64,000 nt of DNA from Brasenia schreberi (Eukaryota; Streptophyta; Magnoliopsida; Nymphaeales; Cabombaceae), in contig JAYKKT010000055.1 of assembly GCA_036023115.1 (NCBI GenBank), positions 10,484,501 through 10,548,500 of the forward strand, written 5' to 3'. Position 1 is the stretch's first letter; each line of letters opens with the position of its first letter. Shown in pieces: positions 44,268-56,834 of this stretch. The notes below the pieces were generated by a model. The model had not been told where the DNA came from. It ran no database searches and saw nothing but the letters and a program-made list of their open reading frames with translations. A program made the position numbers and the translations under genes.

Positions 44268-46429
44268 TGTAAACGTGAAATTTTCACTCCAAGCCTATGT
44301 AGAGACTTGAAATAAAATTTTTAACTCTACTTAGTGCACGAGCATGCTAGCTAGTTTTCTAAAACTAGCAAAAGTGAATTTGACAGGCTTATTGTGGCTA
44401 AGCGGGATCTTTTCGCATTAGACTTTCTTGAAACGATGCTCAAGGGTCAGTCTAAGTGCTTAGGGATTCCAACTAAGTGGGTGAAACTTTCAAATTCACG
44501 TGAAAAGCAAAGGTGTTTGTTAAGAACAAATGGGTGCACTTGGTTCAAGTTTGCAAAATCAGCAAGTTCTGAAAAACAGAAATTGGTTCTGTTTTCAAAG
44601 CTTGTTCTCAAAATTTTTCTGATAGCCTAGGATGTCCAAAATTCACAAAATTTTACAGGCTATAGCCTGAAATGTTGAGATCCTAGGACACTTTTTATTT
44701 TGAATTTTGTGATAATAAATCTACAGAATTAAATCGGAGACTGGACTCAACTCAATAGCTTCAGGGCGTTCTGTGATAGAATTACAAAGGCTCAAAGAAT
44801 CATCTGTATCTCGGTATAAAGAACCCCAAATGTTATTATCTTAGTCTTTTTGGAAAGCTATAGATGTCAGCTTTCCGATAAAACTAATTTTATCAAATTT
44901 GGTTTTCTACAAATAGAGGTATGAGACTTTTACCCAACCCCTGTTGTAGGAAAACTCACTGTGAAGAAAACAGAACCGAGTTTGTTCGATCTTGCTTAAT
45001 TTTTTTCACATAGTTAGATGGTCCTAAAATTCTTTCCAATTTTATTTCTAATGTATTTGTGTGTGTAGATATTGTGCCTAAAATTTCAGAGCATTCAGAT
45101 CAAAGATTAGGAAATGAAAACTGCGACAATCAAGGTATGCAGATATTGGAAAACTAGAATTTCATTTTTAGAACATACATGAATGCAAACTCACCCGAAT
45201 TTAAATTGCAACAACCCAACAATACAAACCAAATTGTTGAAATGAAATGAATGGAAATATATATCTTAGCTTAAACATAGAGGAGATTAGAGAATATAGA
45301 GTGTTTATAGAATATAAAGGGGTAGAAATAAGAACTCAGACACATAGAGTGCGTAAGTAAGAATAGAAAATTTGCAGTCCATCTACTTCTTATTACATCA
45401 TGGGGGGGGACAAAGCTCCATTAATACAACCTCTTTCAAATTGAATATGAAGAAAAGATATAGAAGAACAAGGGATGAAAAATACTTACAAGGATTTCCC
45501 CAAGAATCGGCTCCAAAGGATGAATCTCGGCCCTCACTCTCCCCTTGATTCTCTCTTTGTTTCTCACTCACAACTCCCCAATGCTTGCAACCTAACTTCT
45601 ACCCTCTTTTCTCCTCTCTCCACTCTTTCCTAGAGGAACTCACGAAATCACAAGCCCCAAGGTGCAACACTTCAATGCCCCATGCTCCCAATCTCCAAAA
45701 TGATTCATGCCCCCCCTTAGCCTCAATTTATAGGCCAAGGGGGGCTCTTCTAGGCCCTTCCTTGGGGCGGGTGACCCAAGGATCCAAACCCAGCCCCAAG
45801 GCCCGTCAAATCACGTGGCCTTGGTGGTCCTTTGTGGTTAAATGTGATCAAAAGTAGACCAGCCCCATGTGGGCAGGTTTAGCCTTGAGTCCTATGCCTT
45901 GGTCCTAGTCGATTGGACTTGGAAGGCATTCGGCTAGGCTTGTTTTAAGGCCTTAATCAACCTTGCTTGATGGCTTTTCTTTACTTTGCTTGATTTGTAT
46001 TGATATGTAGGCTGGATATACAATTGATAAACCTTTGAAATCATCTCCTAAGCTCAACCATTTTCAATTTGCATAAGTCGGCCAATCCTTGTCCCAAGGT
46101 TGCATTTGATCCAAATGAATCCTTGATTTGATTTAATAACCAACTCGAGCTGCCTTGATGTTGACCCATTTAATTTCATTTGTTGATGAAGATGTGCTTT
46201 TGATTTGGTCCTCTCCTTTGCTTTCAGGCTTGAGCTCGATCTTAGATTGAATTGGGCCCACTTGTTCGCCTCATTTGATCAAATCATTTGGGTTTTTTTA
46301 ACTTCAATTTAAAACCTTTAATTTGAAACATTTTTAAAAGATTTGAACTTTTCATTTAAAAAGGTTTTAAATCATTTGAATTTTCGAAATTGAGAGTGTT
46401 AGGAAATTTTTTGATTTAGGGTGTTTACA
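44268..46429 (-). repeat. LTR of element A (2162 bp)
   Basis: Minus strand: TGTAAACACCC at 46429, ending CGTTTACA at 44268, followed by GAATTAGCACACCCAGTGGG. It has the U5 stem (44350-44369), the GTTGTAATA-type hairpin (45391-45430) and a TATA-like TATAAAT near 45726-45733. A polypurine tract (GCCAAAGAGGGGCAAC) abuts it on the right, so it is also the 3' LTR of the fragment beyond. Confidence 0.88.
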
Positions 46430-46630
46430 GTTGCCCCTCTTTGGCATTAATCCAAATTTATTTGGATAATTGCAAAGAAGAAAAACACCCTTTTTTATTT
46501 ATTTCCCAAATTATTCTTGAGAATATAAATCGTCCTTTGTTTCATAAGATCCTTTTTCTTAGATTATAGAGGAGGGGATTTTAGCCAAAGGGGACTTGAC
46601 CTACATTGGGTGCTAGTCCTGAACATGATC
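46430..46630 (-). mobile_element. 3' internal fragment of a gypsy element sharing the LTR of A
   Basis: Polypurine tract plus about 180 bp that align with 50726-50870 and 61349-61560. It ends at CATGATCATG-CTGAAAACA, where it joins an LTR fragment. Confidence 0.8.
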
Positions 46631-47440
46631 ATGCTGAAAACAGTTTTTCTGTGTTTTTATAACATACATGATGCAACTCACTCTAATTTAAATTGTACAA
46701 ATACAACAACTCAAAGTAAATTGTTAAAGGAAAATGAATGTAAATATGTAGATTAGCTTAAGCATAGAGGGGGTTAGGAGTTATAAGAGTTTTATAGAGT
46801 ATAGAGAGGTAGAATAAAAAAATAAACAAGTGGAGTGCATAGGAAATGAAATTGACAGCATATCTACTTGCTATTACAACATGGGGGGAGACAAAACTCC
46901 ATTATTACAACCCCTTCTTTGAATTGAATGTTAAGAGAGCAATTATGAATGAAAAATGAAAAGAAATACTCACTTAGCAGCCCAAGAACTGGATTCACAA
47001 ATGGGTAATTCGACCCCTTCCTTTATTGGAACCGCCCCTTTCTTCTTCCTCCATTTTCTCTCTTCTCTCTCTAACTTGCATCACTTTTCCTCTCTCTTCT
47101 CTCACCTTTTGGAAGGTCCCTCGCTAGATGCTGGAAATGAGTCCCCCTTGGTCTCTATTTATCGGCCAGGGGGGGGTCTCTAGTGCCTTCCATGGGGCGG
47201 ATCAAGTGGAGCTCCTTCTTGGCCCAAATCTGATCCAAGCTCCATGGCCAGCTCCAAGCTCCTTCACGTGGCCTTCATGTGGTGTACGGGCTGGGGAGTG
47301 GTCCCTCTTGAGCCCATATGGGTTGGTTCTAGACTTTGGTGCAACCCATATGATGGTGCACCCGATCCATCCTTGGTCGAGCCATGCGCACCTTGGTTAG
47401 AGCAACCGGCCAAGGGGGGCTCTCTAGTGCCTTTCATGAG
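46631..47440 (-). repeat. Partial 3' LTR of element D
   Basis: Aligns with 57712-58470 of D's 5' LTR (CATACATGATGCAACTCAC, CCAAGAACTGGATTCACAAA, GGCGGATCAAGTGGAGCTCC). The start of the LTR is lost: a repeated GGCCAAGGGGGGCTCTCTAG passes directly into the internal sequence at ATCAAATTTATTTGG (47447). Confidence 0.8.
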
Positions 47441-47482
47441 GCGAATCAAATTTATTTGGATAATGACAAAGAAGAAAACACC

Positions 47483-50400
47483 TGTAAACACCCCGAAATC
47501 CCACGAATTTCTTAAACAAATCTGGTTTTGTAAAAGTAGTCCCAAAGAGCCATTTTAAGTCTGGAAACCCAGGAGCCTTCCAGACAACCCTGTATATACG
47601 TTTTAAACTTCATATTTCAAAAATATATAATATAGCTTTTGAAAACCTTTTAAAACATGTTTTTGAAACCCCAAAGCAGCTTGGCCTAATCAAGACAGGA
47701 CCAGCGAAGAGCTAAGAAGAGCCCGGAACCGGAGCACATGTCAAGCCCGGCACAGCAACTCTTGTATCACATCCATACCCCCAGGATCTCGAACGTCCAA
47801 GACCCTATTCTTATCAAAATGTCATTTGAAGTCATCTCCGGAAGGCAGAAATGGAGGCGGACGACCATGTTGGCGAAGACCCAACGCAGACGGAGTACTG
47901 ATGCTGTCAGGCCCCGCACAAATCGTCCGTTTCGAACCCAGCTCGAAGGAGTCAGAGTTCAGTTTGGATTAGATCTGGACCATATATATCCAGATCCCAA
48001 TCCAAACCCATGTGTGGACTTGGATTTGGATTTGGATCCAGAGATCCAATCCAATATCCATATCCATGGCCCACATCACCTTCTCATAAATGGAGGTGGG
48101 GCTCACTTGAAATTCACGTGGGATTATGGGCATAAGAGAGAGTGGGGATGGATAATATCAAGAGTATTGTAATTAAGCTTGACTTGTGTGTCAAGTTTGG
48201 GGTTAATCATGTGGGTTAGCCTAATTGAGTGGGTTTAAGCTTGTAATTAGCCAAAACCTAACCTAGGGCTGCACCAACATGAGGTGGTTAAGGTCTATGG
48301 GCCATGCAAAGGGAGCTCCTTCACCTAAACCTAACCCAAAACACCTAATCCTAGCCTACCACCCTAATCCACCCCTAATCTGAGCCTAATCACCTAACCC
48401 ACTTCCCTAATCCCGGCCTAATCCCAACCTAATCACCTAACCCACTTCCCTAATCCTTCCCTAAACCTAGGTTAATTTCCCTAAACCTAGCCTAAACCTA
48501 GCCTAATCACCTAACCTAGCTCACTAAACCTCACCCTAAAACCCAACCACCTAACCTAGCCCTAAACCCCTAAACCACCCCTAGCCCACAATCTACCCAA
48601 ACCACTAGTTTTTAAAATATCTGGCCCTACCCTTTCTAGCCCACCTTATCTTCATACCACCCTACCTAAACCACCTAACCACTACCCCAAACCCAGCCCT
48701 AACCGACCTACCCATCCCTATATAACCCCCCCCCTTGGGGGCGGGTTTTCCTATCTGGCCGCCTTCCCCAAGCCCAGCCGAGCCCCCACTTCCCAGCCCA
48801 GCCGAACCTGCTCCACCTGCTCCACCTGCTCCGCCTGCACCACCACCATCCCTCCATCCCACCACCACTTGCACCGCCATCTCCACCACCTCCCGGCCAA
48901 GCCTCACTACCTGCCCAGCTTCTTTCCAGCCGAGCGCCATCTTCATTCCATTCGGTTAGTACCCCTTTACTTCGTCTCACCTTCTCTACTCCCTCTCCAC
49001 TCTCAGCCACCTAAACCCTACCACAACACCCTACCACCAGCCATTCCCCTTTGCTGCCACCCTTCTCACTCAGCCGAACCTAGTCATCCTAGCAGCCCGC
49101 TACCACCACATTCCCCTAAGACTCCCATTCGGCCTTCCCTTAAACTCCCCTTAGGTCCATATTCCCTAACACTCTATACTCTCCATTCGTGACCCTACAT
49201 ATTCACTTGGCCCAGCCCCTTTAATTCCCCACATCAAGGCGACACCCACTTGCAGCCAGCCATCTTCAAGGCGCCTATCCCGCGCCCCATTTGCAGCCGG
49301 CCAGCACCCTTTGTCGCTCACCCTCGCGAAGCTCCCGTTTGCAGCCCAAGGCGAAGGCCAAGCCCACGCTCAAGCAAGGCCTCTACGGACCAGCTACTAG
49401 TAAGTGCCTAACTCGGTCTTTAGTTGTATACTTGCTTAAGATTCAATTTGATACGGGGTTGTAATAACGGAGCATAGTCTCTCCCCGCTTGTAATAACGT
49501 GGTTTGGCACACCCACACACATGCACTCTCTTAGTTGTGCACGATTTTGGACACACACGGGCCTAATCAGCCCCTAATACATAAGTAGATATATACACTT
49601 TCATTTTCGAAGGGTTTTTGCTTAAGTTGGGTGCGTCGTCTTTCAATTCAAGCACTCACACACATTGAGCTTTCGCTCTTATTTGAAAGACCCAAGTAAG
49701 GGTCGACCTATACTATTTGGGTTTCATTTCATGTCGTGTGAGTAAGTCTTTCAATTCAAGCACTTTCACACACATTGAGCTTTCGCTCTTATTTGAAAGA
49801 CCCAAGTAAGGGCCGACCTATACTATTTGGGTTTCATTTCATGTCGTGTATGTAAGTCTTTCAATTCAAGCACTCTCACACACATTGAGCCTTCGCTCCT
49901 ATTCCCAAGACCTTAGTAAAGGCCTTATTGCAGTTATATTTGGGTTTCATTTGTGTCGTGTGTGTAGTACTTCAATTCAAGCACTCTCACACACATTGAG
50001 CCTTCGCTCTTACTCCCAAGACCTTAGTCAAGGCCATACTGCAATTTATATTTGAGTTTAATTTCATGTCGTGTGTGTAAGTCTTTCAATTCAAGCACAC
50101 ACCCACATTGAGCCTTCGCTCTTATTTGCAAGACCCGAGTAAGGGCTCATATACATAATCTATATACATATCTCCCTTCGGTTATTTCCCTTCGGTTATT
50201 TCCCTTCAGTATTGTCTTTACATTTCGGGTTTTCCCTTTGGAGTAGCATGAGTTTGCATTGCATCTACGCCATACCACGAGGTAGGACGCATATTGCATC
50301 GAAGCAAGCCCTGCTCGAATTCGCCCATGTAGTGGAGTGTTCATAACACACAAACTAGGTGGCCCGAAAAGGGATAAAAGAAAAGACTTAGGCACGTGCA

Positions 50401-50720
50401 AATCCACGTGATCTAAAACATGCAATCGCATTTTAAAAACCCGAAATAGACACCTCGAACCGCTTCGTAGACTTTCTCTCCAAAACTCGATTTTTGCAAA
50501 GTGTACAGACTGACCCTTGCGCATCGGTGCAAGAAGGTCTGCGACGACAAGAGCTTACTTGCTCACAGTCGCCACGTTTAGAAGTCAGTGTTAAAAATAT
50601 CTTCGCTAGCTTAGGTAAGCTAGCTGGCACGCCCTGTTTGCATACATAGGCCTTAGACATACGAGAGGATCTGCTCCAAGCCCTGAAAAGGCGAGAGGCG
50701 GGGATTTTCGCGCGTCTACA
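47483..50720 (+). mobile_element. Solo LTR, 3238 bp, TSD ACACC
   Basis: Begins TGTAAACACCCCGAAATC and ends CGCGCGTCTACA, with ACACC on both sides (47478-47482 and 50721-50725). It sits in the 3' internal region of element D. It holds CCTAA-rich DNA (48340-48580), a Pro-rich frame (48735-48959) without motifs, the GTTGTAATA hairpin (49458-49496), about five copies of a roughly 110-bp repeat (49640-50150, with TCTTTCAATTCAAGCACTC and ATTGAGCYTTCGCTC), and the U5 stem (50605-50624). No internal coding remains, so it is the product of LTR-LTR recombination. Confidence 0.9.
49640..50150 (+). repeat. Minisatellite in solo LTR, about 110-bp unit
   Basis: About five units with GTCTTTCAATTCAAGCACTC, CACACACATTGAGC, TTCGCTCTTATT and a GGGTTTCATTTCATGTCGTG end. 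Position and composition parallel the TTGAGCCTTTTCGCTC repeats of LTR 1, in a different LTR family. Confidence 0.9.
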
Positions 50721-51904
50721 ACACCCCTTTTGATTTTACTTCTCAAATTGACTTGAGAATATAAACTTTCCTTCATTTCATAGTATCCTTTCCTTGGAGG
50801 AGGGGATTTTAGCCAAAAGGGGACTTGGCTTACACTGAGTACTAGTCCTAAACATGATCATGCATGCTTGACCTTTCGATGGGTATATGCATTAATGGTG
50901 TGTGATGCAAATGAAGTGTAATGTGATACTTAAAGACTTATCTATGAGATGTATGAGGTTGAGGAGAAGCCTATGAAGTTCGGCTGCCCCAAGTAAGACA
51001 ATCGCACATTGTATATTTTGACATTTCGGGTTTTCAAAATTCTTTTTCAAGAGGGAACTCCTTTTAGCTTCCGTTAAAAGGATTTTCAGCTTCTCATATT
51101 TCCCCTCATTTGGGTTCCAATACCCACTACTTGAGTAGAAGTTTTGTAGGAAATTTTGGAAGACATTTCAAAATTCCATTTCCTACATAACAAAGTCTAA
51201 TTCTCAAACAAAATGAAATCCAAATAAGTAGATTCTATTCCTACTTTAGGATTTTCATGGACAAACCTTTCTCCATTGGGATAAGTTGTGGGATTTTGAG
51301 AAAGAGTTACCATGGTCACTTCTGAAGCGTCTCGTGGTTTAAGGGAAAGAGATATAAAATTGCTCTTTTTTTAAGCTTTGACTTTTTCTTTTCTTTGAAA
51401 AGGGAAGACCTCTTTTTCTTTTGGACGAGTTTTTGTATTCCCTCTTTCTTTTTTCTTTCAAAGAGAAAACCACTTTTTGGAGGAGTTTTTGTATTTTCCT
51501 TTTCTTTTTCTTTGAAAGGAAAGACCTCTTTTTGGAAGAGTTTTTGTATTCTCTTTTTCTTTTTAGATTTTTGCCAATTTTCCTTTTTTTGGGGAGAAGT
51601 AAAATGGGGGGAACACTTATCCCTTTGGATACTCGATTCAACCAAGAACATCCCATTTCATAATAGCATCTACCATTTAAAAATATTTTGCTATTTTGAA
51701 CTAGGGTTCATTTTGTAAACCAAAGATTTTTGAAATGTTACCAAATGATTTTGAAAACTCTACTTTTCATAAAGCATCGATTCCCTCATTTAGGGCCATA
51801 CAATCCATCTTGATCCTTCTTTCAAGAAGTTCAAAGGAGACCCATTTAAAAATCTTTTCGAAAGAATTTAACATAGACCTTATACATAATATTTTTTAAA
51901 GTAT

Positions 51905-53256
51905 TGGGCATTTACAGGGTCTACTAAATTTCTGCCCTCAACATCAATCAACCAATATGCATTGTTTGTGGTTGTTCCCCTTACAACATAGGGACCATCC
52001 CACTTGGGCAGCCACTTTTCAAGTGGATGTACCATGATGGTGGATGATTTTCAATACAAGGTCTCCCACTTTGAAGTAATGAGCCTTCATATGCTTTCCA
52101 TAATGTCGGGCTATCCTTTGTCAGTATGCATTTGCATGATCCATAGCAAGAAGCCTCTTCTCATCTAGTAGGTCAATCTCAACCATCCTAGCTTGTTGTA
52201 GAGTCTCTAATCAAGTACAAGTGATGTATGAAGTGAATGCAATTTGGTATGAATGGGGAGTATGATATTTGTACTATAGACCAACTCGAATGGTGTGACA
52301 TTTCTAGGTGTTCAGATGGAAGTCCTATAAGCCCATAAGGCTTCATCAAGCTTCTCATGCCATGTCCTACCCTTCTCTAAGGTTTTCTCAATGATGCTTA
52401 TGAGAGTTTTGTTAGTGGCTTCAGCTTGGACATTGCCTTGAGGGTAGTAGGGCGATGAGAAGTATTGAGTTATGCCATAGGTATTACATAACTTTTTCAT
52501 CTTCTCATTCTTCAAAGGTGTGCCATTATCAAACACTAGGTCCCTTGGAACTTCAAATCGAGCCAAGATATTTTTCTTAATGAACGCCACTACATGTCCT
52601 TAGACATTAGCCAAGGAGGTAGCTTCAACCCATTTAGAAAAATATTCAGTGGCTCCTAAGATGAACCTATGTCCATTTGATGCAATTGGAGAGATTGGTC
52701 CTATTATGTCAAATGCCCACATGGTGAAGGGCCGTGGGCTTACAATGGAATGCAAGGTGGACGATGGGATATGAATGGCATGTCCATGCATTTGACATTG
52801 ATGACATTTCCTAATATGATCATGACAATCTTGCTTTAGGGTGGACCAAAAATAACCTACGTTAAGTATTTTCATGGCCATCATATTTGCATTGACATGG
52901 CCTCCACTTTCTCCATCGTGAAACTCATGCATTATAGTCCTAGCCTCCTCAAGGTCTACACATCTCAAAAAGATGTCAGTAAAACTCTTTTTGTAAAGAA
53001 CCCCTTCCAAAATCACATATTGGGTTGAAATTTTTTGAATAAAAGCTTTATCTTTAGAAGAAGCAAATTCGAGAAATCCTCCATTTTCTAAAAAGTTTTT
53101 AATGTTTTGAAACCAAGGCTTTTCACTTGAATTTTGGTCATTTTGGCAAATCTTAAAATCGTGGGTGGATGGAGTGGGTAAGTGCAAGATCTCTAAGGAT
53201 TGACTTTCCATAGTGGGGTTGATTCTTAAAGATGACCCTAGGGGATGAGAGGGCAT
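51905..53256 (-). pseudogene. Gypsy D integrase
   Basis: 53256-52600 encodes the linker, zinc finger (HEFHDGESGGHVNANMMAMK; CHDHIRKCHQCQ) and core start SIVSPRPFTMWAFDIIGPIS. A stop at 52602 splits it from 52590-52312, which has VFDNGTPLKNEKMKKL (second Asp) and GNVQAEATNKTLISIIEKTL (Glu). The C-terminal part continues, with stops, to about 51905 (NNAYWLIDVEGRNLVDPVN). Unlike element A there is no filler. Confidence 0.87.
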
Positions 53257-54456
53257 CTACTATGGTGTTGTCCTCTCTACCTATGTGAGTGAGTGTGCAT
53301 GATTTCAAGGAATCGACCAATTGAGTAACCAATTCATGATATGGTATGAGTTTTTCATTTTTGACTTGCCAAATTTTTAAAACATGGTTTATAACAAGAT
53401 TCTCCAAAGACTTCAATACATGATGCTCATAGATTTTTCAAAATTTTTAGGCCTTGTATGAGTGCTTCATATTCAACCATATTATTTGAGCATGAAAAGT
53501 CTAGTCGAATGGTAATTGGGATTTTTCCTTTCTCGGAGGATATGAGGATAATCCCCATGCCTGTCCCTTGTTGATTCTTTGCCCCATCAAAGTACATTTT
53601 CCACACTTGATCTTCATTAGAATAATTTGATAAAACGTGGTTTTGAAATTCATTTGCAAAGATGCCTTCATCAGGCATTTCATCAAGTATGGGATATGTA
53701 TCTTCAAGAGGTAATTCGGCCACATGATCGGATAGGGCTTGTCCCTTAATGGAGCTTTGGTGATGGAATTTCAGATCATACTCCATTAAGAGGAGCTGCC
53801 ATTTACCTAGCCTACCTATTAGGATAGGTTTTTCAAATGTGCTTGGTCGGGTCAAGTTTAGACACTATCCAAATTTCATGATCTAGGAAATAATGTCTAA
53901 ACTTTTAGCAAGCCCATACCAAAGCCAAGCACATTTTTTCCATTGCTTGATAATTTCTCTCATATGCCAATAGAGTTTTCGAAATGTAGTAAATAGTATA
54001 CTCCTTAAGACTATTATCCACATATTGAGCAAGTAAAGCACCCAATGCATTTGCATGAATGGAAATATAAAGCAATAAAGGTTTTCCTTGCCTTGGAGGT
54101 TTTAAAATTGGAGGATTTACCAAATAAGTTTTTAATCTTTCAAAAGCTTTTTGGCAATCAGAATCCTATTCAAATTTAACCCATTTTCTCAAAAGCCTAT
54201 TGAAAGGTTTGAATCTTGTTGCTAGGTTGGAGATAAATATCCTAATTGCTTTGAGTCAACCTTGGAGGCTTCGGATTTGGGTCAAGTTGGAGGGTGGAGG
54301 CATGTCTATGATAGCTCGACACTTAGGGGGGTCGACTTCTATGTCCCTTTGGCTTGCCATAAACCCTAGGAGTTTTCCCAATTCCACTCCAAAAATAGAT
54401 TTTTGAGGGTTTAGCTTCACTTTATAAAGCTTAAGTCTTTCAAAAACATTTTGCAA
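53153..54456 (-). pseudogene. Gypsy D RT end, RNase H and second RNase H
   Basis: 54456-54256 encodes the RT thumb side (VFERLKLYKVKLNPQKS, LLGFMASQRDIEVDPPKCRA). 54123-53905 and 53855-53427 give RNase H (LLLYISIHANALGALLAQYV; FHHQSSIKGQALSDHVAELP). The second RNase H runs through 53427-53600 (KMYFDGAKNQQGTGMGIILI, MVEYEALIQGLKILKNL) into 53416-53153. Upstream, just after DLLVK at about 54500, sequence jumps at about 54570 to the ELPKFQ-like spacer, so the RT fingers and most of the palm are deleted. Confidence 0.86.
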
Positions 54457-54569
54457 AGATTCTATGTATGTGGATCAGGTTTTTTATTTTACCAAAAGAT
54501 CATCCACATACACTTCCAAGAGCTCATAGATTTGATCATAGAAAATGGTAGTCATGGCTCTTTGGAATT

Positions 54570-56710
54570 TGGGAAGCTCGGAGGCTTGATCTTCCTCATG
54601 GATGAAGGGATCTTTCTCTTGCTTTGATCACTCTCAAGTGCCTTAATTTCTAGGGAGTATCATGCAAGAGAGTGCGGTTGTGAATAATGGGTTTGGAAGA
54701 TTTTAGTTTGGATATATACATGGGTTTTGAAGAACTCGAAAATGGGATTTGTACATTGCCAATATTTTTGGAGTTTTTAAAATTTTCAATTTTTTTGTCT
54801 TTTTCTAACCACAAACTGGAAGGATGAAATGTAAAAGACTTTCTCTTTGAGATTTTGAGATTTTTCAATTTTTTTGGCTTTTTCTAAACAAAGACTAGGA
54901 TAATGAACACAAACAACTTTCTTTTTAGAATTTTTAGGTATTTCAAATGTTTTTGAATTTTGAAAGTTTTTCAATTTTTTTTGCTTTTTCCAAATATATA
55001 ATTTTTTGGATTTTTTTCAAAAGAGGGGTCTTCCATCAAATCTACAAATAAAATACCATGAATTGGACTCTAAACAAGAGGTTTAAGCCATAGGTTTCGG
55101 TTTTAGTTTGGCTCTAGGGCACCCTTGACCCAATTGGTCTTGGGTGGTGGCTTAGGGGGTATGGATGGGGTGTTATCCAATCCATGTCGACCAGGGTTAG
55201 GCAAGGGTATGATGGGCTCTAACCTACCTTGGATTTGGGCTCCTAAACCTTGATGTATATCCCATGTTCAACATCATATTCCAAGGCTTCTTGAGTTTGG
55301 AGAATTTTTTGTAAAGAGGATGACCTTGGAATAAGGTGTCGTCCATATCATGGTCATACACCCGAGTTGGTTTAGGTAGGAGTTGGGAAGTTTGGTTTAG
55401 AGAGGAGTTGGGCTTCCCTATGAGACACACGATCCTAGGGGAAGGTGACTCTACATGTTTGGGAGTTTCTAGGAGGTGGACGAGTTTGGTATGGATCCTA
55501 TGTGCAACCCAATGTGCCCCTAGGGGTGGATGGTTTGTGTTTATTTGGATACAAAGGCAAAGCATGCTTGATCCCTTGCAACTTGGAGAGGTATGGATTC
55601 CAAGGGAAACCATGATCGGTCCCTTGATTGGTTTGTGAAGGTTTAAGAAAATCATGGCCATAAGCTTGGGTTTATGATGCAAACCTAGGCTCAAAGGAAC
55701 ATTTTTGTTCATGGTAGAGTTAGGTGTACCTAGGATGTCGAAGCATGCCTTAGGAGTAACCATGTCTACCATGTTTTGATTTTTATTTTGATCTTGTTTT
55801 ACTTTTTAAAATTCTTTTTGTTGGTACGGGACATTCAGCACACCTTGAAAATTAACATTCTTTGGCATATCTTTGGGTTTGTGGGTGCATGAGTGTGATT
55901 TGATATATATGAATGATTTACCGATCCTACACTAAGAAGGGGAGGATAGAGTAGGGAGTTTGTGGGGAATAAGTCAGGCGTACCTTTTTCGAGCTTAACT
56001 ACCTTTCCATGGTGAGAGCAAGCTTCCTTATAGTTGTCTTGAGGTGGCTCTAGCTCATGCATGACTTCGAGCTCCCGTTGCTTTGCAAGATCTTCGATTT
56101 CTTCCTCCAAGCCTGTGTGTGTGCAACACTCATTCTCTCGTGTATTTTGTGAAGTATGTGAAGTGGTGCTCATGGGAATGGAACCCATCGAACCGAATGT
56201 TTGTGAAGAATTTGGAGTGACTTGAGTAAAGTGATCCTCATGCCTCACTCCGCTTATGTGCCTAGAAATGTGGACTTCACTTTCAATTTTCGGAATTTCA
56301 ATCTTTGCAACTTCTTGCTTTTCAAATCTTTTTAATTTTTGAAGATTTTTTTTGGTTTTTCAATGAAAAAAGGGGTGTTTGGATGATTAACAAGGTTGGA
56401 TGATTCAATCTCAACACTTACTATACTTGTGGCCTCATTTCCTTCATCGGTTTGGGCTCAATTTGATTTTCCAGGTGTGATTCTTCTCTCTATGTACCCG
56501 AAATGAATTTTCATGGGAATGATGTGCCTTGGCCTTTTGGCTTAGGGCCTCAATTTCCCTTCTATGTTTCCTTGCTCTTTCCCTCAAAAAGGCAAGTTCT
56601 TTATCTTGGGTTTTAGAAGATTTCTTTGTAGTTTTGGAAAATCGATTTGAGAAATGTGATGAGGATTTCCTTGACATGTTTTCAAATGAATCATCCAAAC
56701 TTGATATTAT
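54570..56710 (-). pseudogene. Gypsy D gag and linker remnants
   Basis: 56698-56444 reads MDDSFENMSRKSSSHFSNRF and KKSSKTQDKELAFLRERARK, the gag N-terminus; the codon for the shared start Met is ATA here (near 56706). 56248-55835 has NECCTHTGLEEEIEDLAKQR. 55772-55224 has MVDMVTPKACFDILGTPN and the DDTLFQGHPLYKKFSKLKKP linker. 54974-54650 is Lys/Ser/Phe-rich spacer. No gag core or protease motif is seen. Confidence 0.8.
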
Positions 56711-56834
56711 TTCAAAATCAACTTGTGCACAAAAGATAGATCAAGAATAAAAGATTTTCGAAATAGTGAATTTAAAAACCAATACCAAATCAATCAACCC
56801 TCAAAGACTCGAGTCCCACCGGACGTGCTAATTC

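Noticed and set aside
48340..48600. Interstitial telomere array
   Set aside because: The CCTAA units are irregular, mixed with CCTAGCC and CCTAATCC, and lie in the U3 of a solo LTR bounded by a TSD.
48735..48959. Pro-rich host protein
   Set aside because: It lies inside the solo LTR and is low-complexity C-rich DNA; no family features.
51316..51663. Lys-rich minus-strand and Phe-rich plus-strand proteins
   Set aside because: Both follow from a T-rich low-complexity tract in the 3' region of element D, seen also in the composite and in G.
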